Shown here one piece after another: positions 53,537 to 62,439 of a stretch of 64,000 nucleotides of DNA (position 1 is its first letter; every line of letters begins with the position of its first letter). Under the pieces are notes generated by a model. That model saw nothing but the letters and a program-made list of their open reading frames with translations, did no database searches and was not told the DNA's origin. The DNA comes from Bradyrhizobium symbiodeficiens. GTDB lineage: Bacteria; Pseudomonadota; Alphaproteobacteria; Rhizobiales; Xanthobacteraceae. Location: assembly GCF_002266465.3 (NCBI RefSeq), contig NZ_CP029427.2, positions 5,892,501 to 5,956,500 on the forward strand, given 5' to 3'. The position numbers and the translations under genes are program-made.

Positions 53537-54229
53537 TTACCGGCGCGCTTCCTTCAGGCGTTCGCTCCAGGCCGTGATCTGCGTCTCGATCACGGTCTGG
53601 TCGGCCACGACGCGAACCTCCAAGATATCGGCGGCCTCGTACTCGATACCGGTTCGCCTCGCCCCCTCGAGCTGCGTCTTCACGAGGTCGAGCAGCTCAC
53701 TCGGGCCGGTGACCTTGAACACCGGCACCGGCGAATTGCCGGTCAGCGCCGCAACATGCTCCACCAACGATCCGATCGCCTTGTCGCGGACCGCCTCGGT
53801 GAGGAACGGCAGCAATATCCGCGCCACGGAGCTTGCGATGTTGGTCTCGATCTCGCGGCAAGCGGTCTCGAAACCGCCGACGATCGCGATCGCCTGCTGG
53901 TCTGACCATTTGGCGCGCTCCTCGCCGAGCCGGATCGCGCTGCGGACGCGTTCCTCGGCGAGCCTGGCGTCGCCGTCCGCGACGCCGGCCGCATGGCCGC
54001 GACGGTAGGCATCGTCCAGGAGACTGGCCGGCGGGGCTTCCGCCTTCGGCGCCGACGACGGCGACGGCGGCAGCTGTTGCGGCTGGGCCTGAGGCTGCGG
54101 CGAAGGCTCGCGCATGACCTCCTTCGACCTCGTCAGCACGTCCTGGATCCTGGACGGCGGAGGCGGCGGTGATTTGGCCCGGCCGTTCGCGTCGAACTGC
54201 GTCAGGAATTTTCCGATTGCCGCGTTCAT
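53537..54229 (-). CDS. FliH-like flagellar assembly protein (putative)
   Basis: Two hundred thirty residues. The middle segment DDAYRRGHAAGVADGDARLA with spaced glycines, then helical EERVRSAIRLGEERAKWSDQ, matches FliH, and the C-terminal half (LVEHVAALTGNSPVPVFKVT, GPSELLDLVKTQL) fits the V/A-ATPase E-like part. FliH would regulate the FliI ATPase. It sits between motB and fliF; the start overlaps the fliF stop by four bases. The N-terminal 80 residues are Pro/Gln-rich and not conserved. Confidence 0.65.
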   Translation of the reverse strand: MNAAIGKFLTQFDANGRAKSPPPPPSRIQDVLTRSKEVMREPSPQPQAQPQQLPPSPSSAPKAEAPPASLLDDAYRRGHAAGVADGDARLAEERVRSAIRLGEERAKWSDQQAIAIVGGFETACREIETNIASSVARILLPFLTEAVRDKAIGSLVEHVAALTGNSPVPVFKVTGPSELLDLVKTQLEGARRTGIEYEAADILEVRVVADQTVIETQITAWSERLKEARR

Positions 54230-55851
54230 GCCGCCTCCTCGCGTCGCATCCAGTCTTTAAGGATCGCTGCGGCCTGCGCCTGGTCGAGCCGGACGATCTG
54301 CTCCAGTCGCTTCTGCGGCGTTCGCTGCATCTTGCCTTCGAGGTCTTCGACGAGATTGAGCTCGGCCTCCTCGCTGTCCGGCAACGCGAGGGCGGCGGCG
54401 GCTTCGAGCTCGGCGACCTCGGCAGCCTCCGCCTGTTCCTGCTGCGCGCGATGGGTCAGAATTCCGTTGACCGCGGGCCGCAATCCGAACCAGACCAGCA
54501 TCGAGGCGACGGCCAGGATCGTCACCGCGTTGATGACGCTGCCGAGCTGCTTGTTGATCATCTCGACGAAGCTGATCGGGGGCACCGGCGCCAGTTCGCG
54601 CGAGCCCTCGATGAAGTCGACGGCCGTCACCTGGATCTGGTCGCCGCGCGTCTTGTCCAGTCCGCCGGCCGTCGCCGCGAGCTGGCTGATCTCGGCAAGC
54701 TTGCTGTCGACGATGGCCTGGTTGGTCTTGTCGCCGAGATCGGCGACCAGCCGTGCACGATTGACCAGAACGGCGATGAAGAGCTTCTTCACCAAATAGC
54801 CGTCGCTCACCGTCGTCGTGGTCTTGGACGAGACCTCGAAATTGGTGACGTCCTCGCGGCGGGTCTTGTCCTCGCTGGAGTTCTTGCCGCCGCCGGCATT
54901 GACCTGCTGATCGGGAAGGTTCTGCTGCACCGTCGTCGGCGTCGAACGGTCGGCGTTCTGCGACGATTCCTTCTCGCGCACGTTCCGCACCGAGCGCTCG
55001 GCGCGGCTCTCCGGATCGTAGACGGTCTCGTTGACCTGCCGCTTGTCGGTGGAGAGCTGCGGCGAGACGCTGACCTCGAAATTGTCAAGGCCGAGATACG
55101 GCGTCAGCGCCTTGCGGATGTTCTCCTGCACCATGCCGCCGACGGTCTTCTGCAGGCTCGCCATCTTGGTCGGGGCGGCGCTCGCCTCGTCCTCTTCGGC
55201 GAGCAGCATCGAGCCGTCGGCATCCAGCACCGTCACCTTGTCGCGGCTCATGCCGGGAATGGCGGCGGCGACGAGATGGCGGATCGACTGCGCAGTGCGT
55301 GCCTCGATCGCGCCGTCTGTGCGCAGCACGACCGAGGCGGACGGCGGTTGCTGCGTCGCGCGGAACGAGCCGCGCACCGGCAGCACGATATGCACCCGCG
55401 CCGCCTTGACGCCCTTCATCAACTGTACCGTGCGCGCGATCTCGCCTTCCAGCGCCCGGAGCTTGGTGACCTCCTGCATGAACGAGGTCAGCCCGAGCGA
55501 GCCGATCTTGTCGAACAGCTCGTAGCCGGAATTGGCGCTGGTCGGCAGCCCCTTCTCGGCGAGCAGCATCCGCGCCTGCATGGTCTGGCTCGGGCGCACC
55601 GAGAGCGCGTCGCCGGCCGTATTGACGTCGAAGGTGATGTTCTGCTCGCGCAGCGCCGCGCCCATGCGCGTCACGTCCTCGCGGGTGAGGCCGGTATAGA
55701 GCGTCTCGAATTCAGGCCGGCTCAGATAGTACGCGCCGCCGACGACGGTCACGAGAACGGCAAAGCCGATCAGGCCCAGGGCCATCAGGCGTCGCGGCCC
55801 AAGCTCCAGCAGATTGTTGAGCAGTTGCTGTACCTGCGCACGACTGAGCAT
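54226..55851 (-). CDS. fliF: Flagellar MS-ring protein FliF
   Basis: Five hundred forty-one residues from ATG 55851 (GAGG close upstream); an ATG/GTG start at 55884 is less supported. Layout: first membrane helix (ALGLIGFAVLVTVVGGAYYL), YscJ/FliF ring domains (LYTGLTREDVTRMGAALREQ; LAEKGLPTSANSGYELFDKI; SFMQEVTKLRALEGEIARTV), Gln/Asn-rich linker, second membrane helix (INAVTILAVASMLVWFGLR) and the cytoplasmic tail that binds FliG (LEQIVRLDQAQAAAILKDWM). It probably starts its own unit with the downstream FliH-like, mot and fliK genes. Confidence 0.95.
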   Translation of the reverse strand: MLSRAQVQQLLNNLLELGPRRLMALGLIGFAVLVTVVGGAYYLSRPEFETLYTGLTREDVTRMGAALREQNITFDVNTAGDALSVRPSQTMQARMLLAEKGLPTSANSGYELFDKIGSLGLTSFMQEVTKLRALEGEIARTVQLMKGVKAARVHIVLPVRGSFRATQQPPSASVVLRTDGAIEARTAQSIRHLVAAAIPGMSRDKVTVLDADGSMLLAEEDEASAAPTKMASLQKTVGGMVQENIRKALTPYLGLDNFEVSVSPQLSTDKRQVNETVYDPESRAERSVRNVREKESSQNADRSTPTTVQQNLPDQQVNAGGGKNSSEDKTRREDVTNFEVSSKTTTTVSDGYLVKKLFIAVLVNRARLVADLGDKTNQAIVDSKLAEISQLAATAGGLDKTRGDQIQVTAVDFIEGSRELAPVPPISFVEMINKQLGSVINAVTILAVASMLVWFGLRPAVNGILTHRAQQEQAEAAEVAELEAAAALALPDSEEAELNLVEDLEGKMQRTPQKRLEQIVRLDQAQAAAILKDWMRREEAA

Positions 55852-56184
55852 ATGACCTCGTACCAATGCGAACGGTGAGGACACTCCGCTGCCAACCTTG
55901 TCTGAAGGTTGCGCGAGGACACGAATGTGTCAGTTCGCAGGCGAGGCGTTGTAATTTTACAAGATGGCCTCTTTTACAAGAAGCCCATCTCACAAGAAGC
56001 ATTGGCGACGCAATCAGGTCGGCGGCAACGCACCGGGACGCTTGGCCGCACCATCGGCCGCAGCGTGTCGCATGAAAAATCGACGTCGGGAGATCGATTG
56101 CGGGCACGTCGTGCCGTCACGTCCGCCGGTTACGGCGGGGACCGTGCTCCCTCAAGGGAGCACGGTCGTCTTCGAAAGCGCCGC
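55852..56184. other. Intergenic region between lateral flagellin and fliF
   Basis: About 330 bases. The flagellin-proximal part holds a terminator-like hairpin (see separate entry). The rest is AT-rich near 55950-55990, with a duplicated CAAGA-type tract, and likely contains the fliF promoter. No gene is seen. Confidence 0.45.
56140..56167 (-). terminator. Strong hairpin terminator after lateral flagellin
   Basis: GACCGTGCTCCC (56140-56151) pairs perfectly with GGGAGCACGGTC (56156-56167) across a four-base loop, 17 bases after the flagellin stop. The downstream side is GC-rich without a T run, so it may act partly by stabilising the flagellin mRNA end. Confidence 0.7.
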
Positions 56185-57096
56185 TTAGCCGCGGAACAGC
56201 GACAGGATGCTCTGGCTGTTCTGGTTGGCGATCGAGAGCGCCTGAACGCCGAGCTGCTGCTGGGTCTGCAGCGCCTGGAGGCGGGTCGATTCCGCGTTCA
56301 TGTCGGCGTCGACGAGCTGGCCGATACCACGATCCACCGAGTCCATCAGCGACTTCACGAACTCCGAGTTGTTCGAGATGCGGTTCTTGATGGCGCCGAG
56401 GTTGGCGGCGGACTGGCTGACCGTGTTGATCGCGGCGGTGACCTTCGAGATGTAACCATCGAGAATGGTCTGGTCGGCCGTCGAGTCGGTCAGCGCACCG
56501 ATGTTGAGGCTGTCGACCGAAGCGCTGCCGGCCACCGTGTCGAGGATACCACCCGTGGTCGCGGTATAGAGCGAGTAGTTGGCGACGGTCACCGTGATGG
56601 TGCTGATCGTCGGCGTGCCGCCGACGCGCGAGAACGACGATACCAGGTTGACGGTCGCAGGGGTGGAGGCGTTCGTGCTCAGCCAGTTGACGCCGTTGAA
56701 GGTCGCCGCACTGGCGACGTTCTTCATGTCCTGCTGGATCTGGGTGATTTCGGCCTGGATCTTGGTGCGGTCGATACCGGCGGTCTTGGCTTCGACCAGC
56801 AGCGCCTGGAGCTTGGTCAGGCCGGAGTTCTGGTCACCGATGACCTTGTTCAGGGCGGTGTATTCGGTGTCGACGGTCGCGGCCGACAGACCGAGCGAGT
56901 CGGAGACGGCGGAGAGCGCGGCGTTGTCGGCGCGCATCGAGGTCGCGATCGACCAATAGGCCGAGTTGTCCGAAGCGGTCGAGACGCGCTGGCCGGTGGA
57001 GATCCGGTTTTCGGTCGTCTGCAGGCTGGCGCTGACGTTCCGGAGGGTCTGGAGCGCAGTCATTGCAGCGGAGTTGGTAAGCAGGCTGGAAGCCAT
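56185..57096 (-). CDS. lafA2: Lateral flagellin, downstream copy
   Basis: Three hundred three residues from ATG 57096 with AAGGGA upstream; an upstream in-frame start at 57147 is inside the leader. The N-terminal helix region reads SSLLTNSAAMTALQTLRNVS then TENRISTGQRVSTASDNSAY and the C-terminal helix reads TRLQALQTQQQLGVQALSIA then NQNSQSILSLFRG. It is about 85-90 percent identical by eye to the flagellin at 57361-58266 and short like other rhizobial lateral flagellins. Exported without FliD or FliS homologues being visible in this locus. Confidence 0.93.
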   Translation of the reverse strand: MASSLLTNSAAMTALQTLRNVSASLQTTENRISTGQRVSTASDNSAYWSIATSMRADNAALSAVSDSLGLSAATVDTEYTALNKVIGDQNSGLTKLQALLVEAKTAGIDRTKIQAEITQIQQDMKNVASAATFNGVNWLSTNASTPATVNLVSSFSRVGGTPTISTITVTVANYSLYTATTGGILDTVAGSASVDSLNIGALTDSTADQTILDGYISKVTAAINTVSQSAANLGAIKNRISNNSEFVKSLMDSVDRGIGQLVDADMNAESTRLQALQTQQQLGVQALSIANQNSQSILSLFRG

Positions 57097-57126
57097 CTTT
57101 GATGTCCCTTTGAAAGCAGATTGGAT

Positions 57127-57181
57127 GGGGACATACCGGACTTGCACCGGTACGACAGGGCGGCGTCATGCCTTTGGGCTG
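57127..57181 (-). promoter_or_regulatory. Conserved flagellin 5' leader RNA element, copy 1
   Basis: On the minus strand this leader begins about 85 bases before the flagellin start and ends 30 bases before it. It contains TACCGG-TGCAAGT-CCGGTA (57134-57152), a perfect six-base inverted repeat with a seven-base loop, and a smaller GGC/GCC hairpin just upstream. Fifty of 55 bases match the leader of the other lateral flagellin. Position and conservation suggest an RNA element; Rfam lists a structured flg-Rhizobiales motif in flagellar gene leaders, which it may belong to. Confidence 0.65.
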
Positions 57182-57311
57182 CGGAAATGCGCGTGGGCCC
57201 AACCTGTCGTAACGGCAAGGATAGCGAGCGAAGCTTGTGCGGGGCTTGTGGCGCTGTGCCCCTGCGGCAACAGGGCCGCCGAAATCTCGGTGCGCGCGTC
57301 AGGCAAGCGAA

Positions 57312-57341
57312 AGGGCCGCGCTTCGCGAGAAGCGCGGCCCT
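57312..57341 (-). terminator. Rho-independent terminator after upstream lateral flagellin
   Basis: AGGGCCGCGCTTC (57312-57324) and GAAGCGCGGCCCT (57329-57341) form a perfect 13-base stem with a four-base loop. On the transcribed strand the stem is followed by TTTCGCTT. It ends 19 bases after the flagellin stop, so the two flagellins are separate transcripts. Confidence 0.88.
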
Positions 57342-57360
57342 CCCGAGATCGTCTAAGGGC

Positions 57361-58266
57361 TTAGCGGAACAGCGACAGGATGCTCTGGCTGTTGTTGTTG
57401 GCGATCGAGAGCGCCTGAACGCCGAGCTGCTGCTGGACCTGGAGGGCCGCCAGGCGGGTGGACTCCTGGTTCATGTCGGCGTCGACAAGCTGGCCGATAC
57501 CACGATCCACCGAGTCCATCAGCGACTTCACGAACTCCGAGTTGTTCGAGATGCGGTTCTTGATGGCGCCGAGATTGGCGGCACCCGAAGACACCGTGCC
57601 GATCGCTGCGGTGACCTTGGCGATGTAACCATCGAGGATGGTCTGGTCGGCCGTCGAGTCGGTCAGCGCACCGATGTTGAGGCTGTCGACCGACGCGCTG
57701 CCGGCCACCGTGTCGAGGATACCACCCGTGCTCGAAGTGTAGAGCGAGTAGTTGGCGACGGTCACGGTGATCGAGCTGGTGGTCGGCGTGGAGCCGACGC
57801 GCGAGAACGAGGACACCAGATTGACGGTCGTCGGCGTGGAAGCGTTGGTGCTCAGCCAGTTGACGCCGTTGAAGGTCGCCGCGCTGGCGACGTTCTTCAT
57901 GTCCTGCTGAATCTGGGTGATTTCCGACTGGATCTTGCTGCGATCGATACCGGCGGTCTTGGCTTCGACCAGCAGCGACTGGAGCTTGGTCAGGCCGGAG
58001 TTGCTGTCGCCGATAACCTTGTTCAGAGCGGTGTACTCGGTGTCGACGGTCGCGGCCGACAGACCGAGCGAGTCGGAAACGGCGGAGAGCGCGGCGTTGT
58101 CGGCGCGCATCGACGTGGCGATCGACCAGTAGGCGGCGTTGTCGGCGGCCGTGGCCACGCGCTGGCCGGTGGAGATCCGGCTCTGCGTGGTGGAGAGTTG
58201 CGAGCTGACAGACCGCAAGGTCTGGAGCGCGGTCATGGCGGACGAGTTCGTGAGCAGGCTTGACAT
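57361..58266 (-). CDS. lafA1: Lateral flagellin, upstream copy
   Basis: Three hundred one residues, ATG 58266 with AAAGGGAC upstream. N-terminal SSLLTNSSAMTALQTLRSVS and QSRISTGQRVATAADNAAYW; C-terminal NNNSQSILSLFR. It is closely similar to the next flagellin through the whole length, with most changes in the N- and C-terminal regions and a few in the middle, so the pair arose by recent duplication. It has its own leader element and terminator. Confidence 0.93.
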   Translation of the reverse strand: MSSLLTNSSAMTALQTLRSVSSQLSTTQSRISTGQRVATAADNAAYWSIATSMRADNAALSAVSDSLGLSAATVDTEYTALNKVIGDSNSGLTKLQSLLVEAKTAGIDRSKIQSEITQIQQDMKNVASAATFNGVNWLSTNASTPTTVNLVSSFSRVGSTPTTSSITVTVANYSLYTSSTGGILDTVAGSASVDSLNIGALTDSTADQTILDGYIAKVTAAIGTVSSGAANLGAIKNRISNNSEFVKSLMDSVDRGIGQLVDADMNQESTRLAALQVQQQLGVQALSIANNNSQSILSLFR

Positions 58267-58304
58267 TGCGAATGTCCCTTTATGTACGCGTTACATTTTC
58301 ATCA

Positions 58305-58359
58305 GGGGACATACCGGACTTGCACCGGTACGGAGGGGCGGCATCATGCCTTTGGACTG
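58305..58359 (-). promoter_or_regulatory. Conserved flagellin 5' leader RNA element, copy 2
   Basis: Same element as at 57127-57181: TACCGG (58312-58317), loop ACTTGCA and CCGGTA (58325-58330) read on the plus strand, with a GGCAT-G-ATGCC palindrome next to it. It starts 39 bases before the lateral flagellin ATG. Five differences from copy 1 all avoid the main stem, which points to structure being selected. Confidence 0.65.
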
Positions 58360-58530
58360 ATAGGGGTGGGGTCCAACCCGCCGTGAGGCATTGCTAACAC
58401 GCCGAATCTTGCCGCCGGATTAAGGACGGCTTGAATTCCATAGCAATATCAGATGGTTAATATTACCCAACGCTAACCATAGCGCGGTACTTTTCGCTAA
58501 CCATGACGGGGCGCCAGGCGATCGCTGCCG

Positions 58531-59271
58531 TTACGAGAATGAGCGCACCAGTCCGGAGGCGAGCAGATTCCAGCCGTCGATCAGCACGAAGAACAGCATC
58601 TTGAACGGCAGCGCCAGGATCGTCGGCGGCATCATCATCATGCCCATCGACATCGTCAGCGTCGCCACGATCATGTCGATCACCAGGAACGGCAGGATGA
58701 TGAGAAATCCGATCTCGAACGACCGCCTCAGCTCGGAGATCATGAAAGCCGGGATGATGACGCGCAAATCGACGCGCTTGTCGTCAAACTTCTTGCGAAA
58801 GCTCTCCGCGGCGAGCGACTCGAAGGTCTGCAGATCCTTGTCGCGAACATGGGCCAGCATGAACTCGCGGAAAGGATCGGTGATCTTCAGATAAGCCTGC
58901 TCTTCCGAGATCTCGTTCTTCATCAGCGGCTGGACGCCGGTCTCCCAGGCGCGATCGAAGGTCGGCGCCATCACGTAGAAGGTCATGAAAAGGGCGAGGC
59001 TGATCAGCACCAGATTGGCCGGCGTGGTCTGCAGGCCGAGACCGGCGCGCAGGAACGACAGCGCCACCGCAAATCGCGTGAAGCTCGTCACCATGATAAG
59101 CAGCCCCGGCGCCACCGACAGCACCGTGATCAGCGCCATCAGCTGGATGATCCGGCCGCTGGTCGAGCCGTTTCCGGGCGGCAGCAGCGAGTTGAGGTCC
59201 GGAATCTGGGCGAGCGCCACTTCGGGCAGCACGACCAGAACCAACGCGAGCAGCAGTGTTTTCACTCTCAC
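58531..59271 (-). CDS. fliP: Flagellar export apparatus protein FliP
   Basis: Two hundred forty-six residues. A cleavable signal peptide (TLLLALVLVVLPEVALA) is followed by four membrane helices. Conserved blocks are LITVLSVAPGLLIMVTSFTR, ISLALFMTFYVMAPTF, YLKITDPFREFMLAHVRDKD and PAFMISELRRSFEIGFLIIL, all classic FliP. It overlaps fliL by four bases and ends 264 bases before the flagellin gene. Confidence 0.96.
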   Translation of the reverse strand: MRVKTLLLALVLVVLPEVALAQIPDLNSLLPPGNGSTSGRIIQLMALITVLSVAPGLLIMVTSFTRFAVALSFLRAGLGLQTTPANLVLISLALFMTFYVMAPTFDRAWETGVQPLMKNEISEEQAYLKITDPFREFMLAHVRDKDLQTFESLAAESFRKKFDDKRVDLRVIIPAFMISELRRSFEIGFLIILPFLVIDMIVATLTMSMGMMMMPPTILALPFKMLFFVLIDGWNLLASGLVRSFS

Positions 59272-59711
59272 TGAATCACCAGGGTCTCAATGATCAATTC
59301 GCGCACCTTGCCCGACGAGCGGATGTTGGCGCGCTCGGTCAGGTCGTCGCGCAAATGCTGAAGCCCGCGCGATCCCTCGAATTGCGTCACCGTCGCCGAC
59401 CGCAGATAGGTGACGATGTCCTCGCTGATGTGGGCGGCCAGGATGCCGGCGTCCTCGTCGCTCATGCTCTCGGTCACCATGGAGGCTTCGACCCGGGCCC
59501 AGTTGTTGGCCGGCGCGGCCAGATTGGTCACGATCGGAGACAGCTTCCGGAGCCGCGCGCTGCCGGCGTAGCTCGAGGCAAGCGGCGGCGGCGTGGCGGT
59601 TTTCTTCGCGTCGGCGACGCGCTCGGCCGCCGCGAACAGATGCAGGCCCGCCAGCGCGCCCGCACCGATCGCGACAAGGGTCAGCACCATGATGGCTGCA
59701 ATCAGGCGCAT
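59268..59711 (-). CDS. fliL: Flagellar basal body-associated protein FliL
   Basis: One hundred forty-seven residues from ATG 59711, placed correctly behind GAGG; a GTG at 59714 adds one residue. One N-terminal membrane helix (LIAAIMVLTLVAIGAGALAG) and a periplasmic domain ending in LTERANIRSSGKVRELIIET, like rhizobial FliL. FliL rings the stator MotB. The gene is in the motE-flgH-fliL-fliP unit order known from Sinorhizobium. Confidence 0.85.
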   Translation of the reverse strand: MRLIAAIMVLTLVAIGAGALAGLHLFAAAERVADAKKTATPPPLASSYAGSARLRKLSPIVTNLAAPANNWARVEASMVTESMSDEDAGILAAHISEDIVTYLRSATVTQFEGSRGLQHLRDDLTERANIRSSGKVRELIIETLVIQ

Positions 59712-59753
59712 CACGTCCTCTGCTCTCGCGGCGCGGCCAGACCGGCGCGGACT

Positions 59754-60461
59754 TCAGAATGGTGCCACGGCGTCATAGATCCGATGTCCCCATCCAGGCT
59801 GTTGTACGTCGGACAGATTTCCGCGACCGCCATAGGACACCCGCGCCTCTGCGATCTTCTCGTAGGAGATCGTGTTGGTGCGCGAGATATCGCGCGGACG
59901 CACGATGCCGCCGACATTGAGCACGCGCATCTCCGTGTTGACGCGAAACTCCTGCGAGCCGCTGATCATGATATTGCCGTTCGGCAACACGTCGGTGACG
60001 ATGGCCGCGATCGACAGCTTGATATCCTCGGTGCGATCGATCTGGCCGTTGCCCTTGATCTGGGTGTTGGTGCTGAGGTTGGCGTTTGCCGATCCCTTGT
60101 CGTTCCACCCAGCGACGTCCATCAGCCAGTCGAGCCCGAACTTGATCTGCGAATCGCGCGAGCGGCCGGTCTTGTTGTCGAGCTTGGCCTTGTCCTGCAT
60201 CGAGATGATCACCGTCACCACGTCGCCGGTGCGCCGGGCGCGGGGATCGCGATAGAGATCGGTGCCGTCGTCCCAGGTCGAGCGATAGCTGACAGGCGTG
60301 CGCATGCGCGGCGTCACCGGGATCGGATCGGCCTGGGTCCTGAGGCCGCTGCCGACCGGCGACATTTGCGGGCCGGTCAGGACCTCGGACGGATCATGGA
60401 AGCATCCGGCCAGGAGCACGGATGCCAGCACGAGCGAGAGGATGAGGATCGGCTTCTTCAT
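59754..60461 (-). CDS. flgH: Flagellar L-ring protein FlgH
   Basis: Outer-membrane lipoprotein of 235 residues. Lipobox LLAGC with Cys20 (ILSLVLASVLLAGCFHDPSE). The mature protein has the FlgH blocks SYRSTWDDGTDLYRDPRARR, GDVVTVIISMQDKAKLDNKT and ISGSQEFRVNTEMRVLNVGG, RPRDISRTNTISYEKIAEAR. It starts directly after the motE stop. With FlgI it forms the bushing around the rod. Confidence 0.95.
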   Translation of the reverse strand: MKKPILILSLVLASVLLAGCFHDPSEVLTGPQMSPVGSGLRTQADPIPVTPRMRTPVSYRSTWDDGTDLYRDPRARRTGDVVTVIISMQDKAKLDNKTGRSRDSQIKFGLDWLMDVAGWNDKGSANANLSTNTQIKGNGQIDRTEDIKLSIAAIVTDVLPNGNIMISGSQEFRVNTEMRVLNVGGIVRPRDISRTNTISYEKIAEARVSYGGRGNLSDVQQPGWGHRIYDAVAPF

Positions 60462-61241
60462 CTATTTGGTCTTTCCGTCATCGACACGACGCATTCCGCC
60501 AAGCAGATCGGCGAGGTGCGCCGCGCGTGCCGTATCCATCTCGTTGAAGATCGCGCTCGAGTTCCTCGGACTGAGCTTGGCGAGCACGGCGGCGGCGGTC
60601 TCGTCCGCCATGCCGGCAATCTGGGTCGCCGCAGCTTCGGGCTTCATGCGCGAATAGATCTCGACGACGCTGGCTTCGGCCTTCTTCAGGAAGTCGTCGC
60701 GCAGCGCCATCCACTGTTCGTATTCGGCGCGCTTGGCCTCGACCTCGGCGATCCGCTGGCGGAGCAGGCTCTCGGCCTTTTCCAGCTCCTTGAGCTGCCA
60801 GGCCAGCCTGGCATCGACGGCGGGATCAGCGACGTTGCTGCAGAACAGGGCGACATCGTTGTCCGCGGCGACCGCGGCCTGCGGCGGCGCAGGTTTCGGC
60901 GGCGCCGTGACGCTGCCGGGCTTGGCCGGACGCGCCGGAGCAGATCCAGGTGGTGGTGCAGGTGCAGCCGCTGGCGCCTCGGAAGCAGGCACCGCGCCGG
61001 TGGTCGCAGGTCCCTGGTCTTCGGCCGCCCATGCCGTCGCCCGGATCGACGCATTGTCGCTCGGCAACGCCGTGACCGGCTGCGGCTTCTGCGGACCGGA
61101 GGCGCGCGCGCGCGCGAAGGAGAGCAGGTTGAGCGGCTTCGACGGCTTGGCCTCGTCCAGGGCCAGCACGGGCGAGGCGCCCGCGAGCACGGAGGCCGCG
61201 ACCAGCAGGAGGAGTTTGGCTTTGTGATCCAGCTTCAGCAT
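60462..61241 (-). CDS. motE: Motility chaperone MotE (MgtE-N domain protein)
   Basis: Two hundred fifty-nine residues from ATG 61241, where a signal peptide starts (LKLDHKAKLLLLVAASVLAG); upstream starts at 61277 or 61340 are weaker. An Ala/Pro-rich linker (about 45-125) leads to a coiled coil (WQLKELEKAESLLRQRIAEV, EAKRAEYEQWMALRDD) and an MgtE/FliG-like helical domain (MKPEAAATQIAGMADETAAA, VLAKLSPRNSSAIFNEMD). In Sinorhizobium MotE is a periplasmic chaperone of MotC and has the same place between flgI and flgH. Confidence 0.88.
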   Translation of the reverse strand: MLKLDHKAKLLLLVAASVLAGASPVLALDEAKPSKPLNLLSFARARASGPQKPQPVTALPSDNASIRATAWAAEDQGPATTGAVPASEAPAAAPAPPPGSAPARPAKPGSVTAPPKPAPPQAAVAADNDVALFCSNVADPAVDARLAWQLKELEKAESLLRQRIAEVEAKRAEYEQWMALRDDFLKKAEASVVEIYSRMKPEAAATQIAGMADETAAAVLAKLSPRNSSAIFNEMDTARAAHLADLLGGMRRVDDGKTK

Positions 61242-61308
61242 CGGGCCGCGTGCGATTCTCGCTTCAGACCCGAGCATTGAGCGAGCATGCTTGCACGACG
61301 CTTGCGCA

Positions 61309-62439
61309 TCATTGCACGATGACATCGGCCTGGAGCGCACCAGCCGTCTTGATTGCCTGCAGGATCGCGATGATGCCCGACGGCTTCAGGCCGATCTGGT
61401 TCAGCCCGCGCACCAGGCGCTGCAGATCGACCCCGCTGAGGATCGCCACCTGCGATCCCGCCTCGTTGGCCTCGACCACGGTCTGCGGGACCACCACGGT
61501 CTGCCCGCGCGAGAACGGCGCCGGCTGCGACACCACGGGCATCTCCGTGACACGGACCGACAGGTTGCCGTGTGTCACGGCAACCGTCGATATCCGCACG
61601 TCGCGCCCGATCACCACGGTGCCGGTGCGCTCGTTGATCACCACCCGCGCCGGCGTATCCGGCTCGACCGTCAGCTCGCCGATCTCGGCGAGGAAGCGGA
61701 CAGGGCCGATGTGGCGCGGCTTCGACAGCACGATGGTGCGATAGTCGCGCTCGAAGGCGATCTGCGACCGGTAACGTCCGCCGGCGAAGCGGTTGATGGC
61801 ATCCAGAATGCGCGTCGCGGTGACGAAGTCGGGATTCTTCAGCTGCAGCACCAGGAACTCCATCTCATGGAGATTTCCCTGCACTTCGCGCTCGACCAGC
61901 GCACCGTTCGGAATGCGTCCGGCCGTCGGCGTGCCCTGGCTGACGTTCTGCGCCTGGCCTCCGACGCTGTAACCGGCGACCGTGATCGCGCCCTGCGCCA
62001 CCGCATAGACGGCGCCGTCGGCCGCGCGCAGCGATGTCATGACCAGCGTACCTCCGAGCAGCGACGTCGCATCGCCAAGCGACGACACCGTCACGTCCAT
62101 GCGCTCGCCGGGCCCGATCGAGGGCGTCAGGTCCGCAGTCACCATCACGGCCGCGACGTTGCGCGTGCGCAGCGTCGTCGGGCGCGGGGGATTGTTGGTG
62201 CTCGTGGTCTCGTTCCTGACGTTGATGCCCATGTTCTCGAGCATCGATTGCAGGGACTGCTCCGTGAACGGAGCGTTGCGCAGCGTGTCGCCGGTGCCGT
62301 TCAGGCCGATGACGAGGCCATAGCCGACGATCTGGTTTTCACGCAGACCCTTGATGTCCGCGATGTCCTTGATGCGGACGGCGGCATGGGCACAGGCGGC
62401 CGAAAGCAGCAGGACGAGCGCAAGCAGGATTCTGGTCAT
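61309..62439 (-). CDS. flgI: Flagellar P-ring protein FlgI
   Basis: Three hundred seventy-six residues with a signal peptide (ILLALVLLLSAACAHA). Conserved blocks are RIKDIADIKGLRENQIVGYG, LVIGLNGTGDTL, NVAAVMVTADLTPSIGPGER and the C-terminal LVRGLNQIGLKPSGIIAILQ. Periplasmic ring around the rod. ATG 62439 overlaps the flgA stop by four bases. Confidence 0.96.
   Translation of the reverse strand: MTRILLALVLLLSAACAHAAVRIKDIADIKGLRENQIVGYGLVIGLNGTGDTLRNAPFTEQSLQSMLENMGINVRNETTSTNNPPRPTTLRTRNVAAVMVTADLTPSIGPGERMDVTVSSLGDATSLLGGTLVMTSLRAADGAVYAVAQGAITVAGYSVGGQAQNVSQGTPTAGRIPNGALVEREVQGNLHEMEFLVLQLKNPDFVTATRILDAINRFAGGRYRSQIAFERDYRTIVLSKPRHIGPVRFLAEIGELTVEPDTPARVVINERTGTVVIGRDVRISTVAVTHGNLSVRVTEMPVVSQPAPFSRGQTVVVPQTVVEANEAGSQVAILSGVDLQRLVRGLNQIGLKPSGIIAILQAIKTAGALQADVIVQ

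Noticed and set aside
59256..61280. Plus-strand open frame of over 600 codons opposite fliL, flgH and motE
   Set aside because: It crosses three real genes antisense and is His/Arg-rich; typical GC-skewed shadow.
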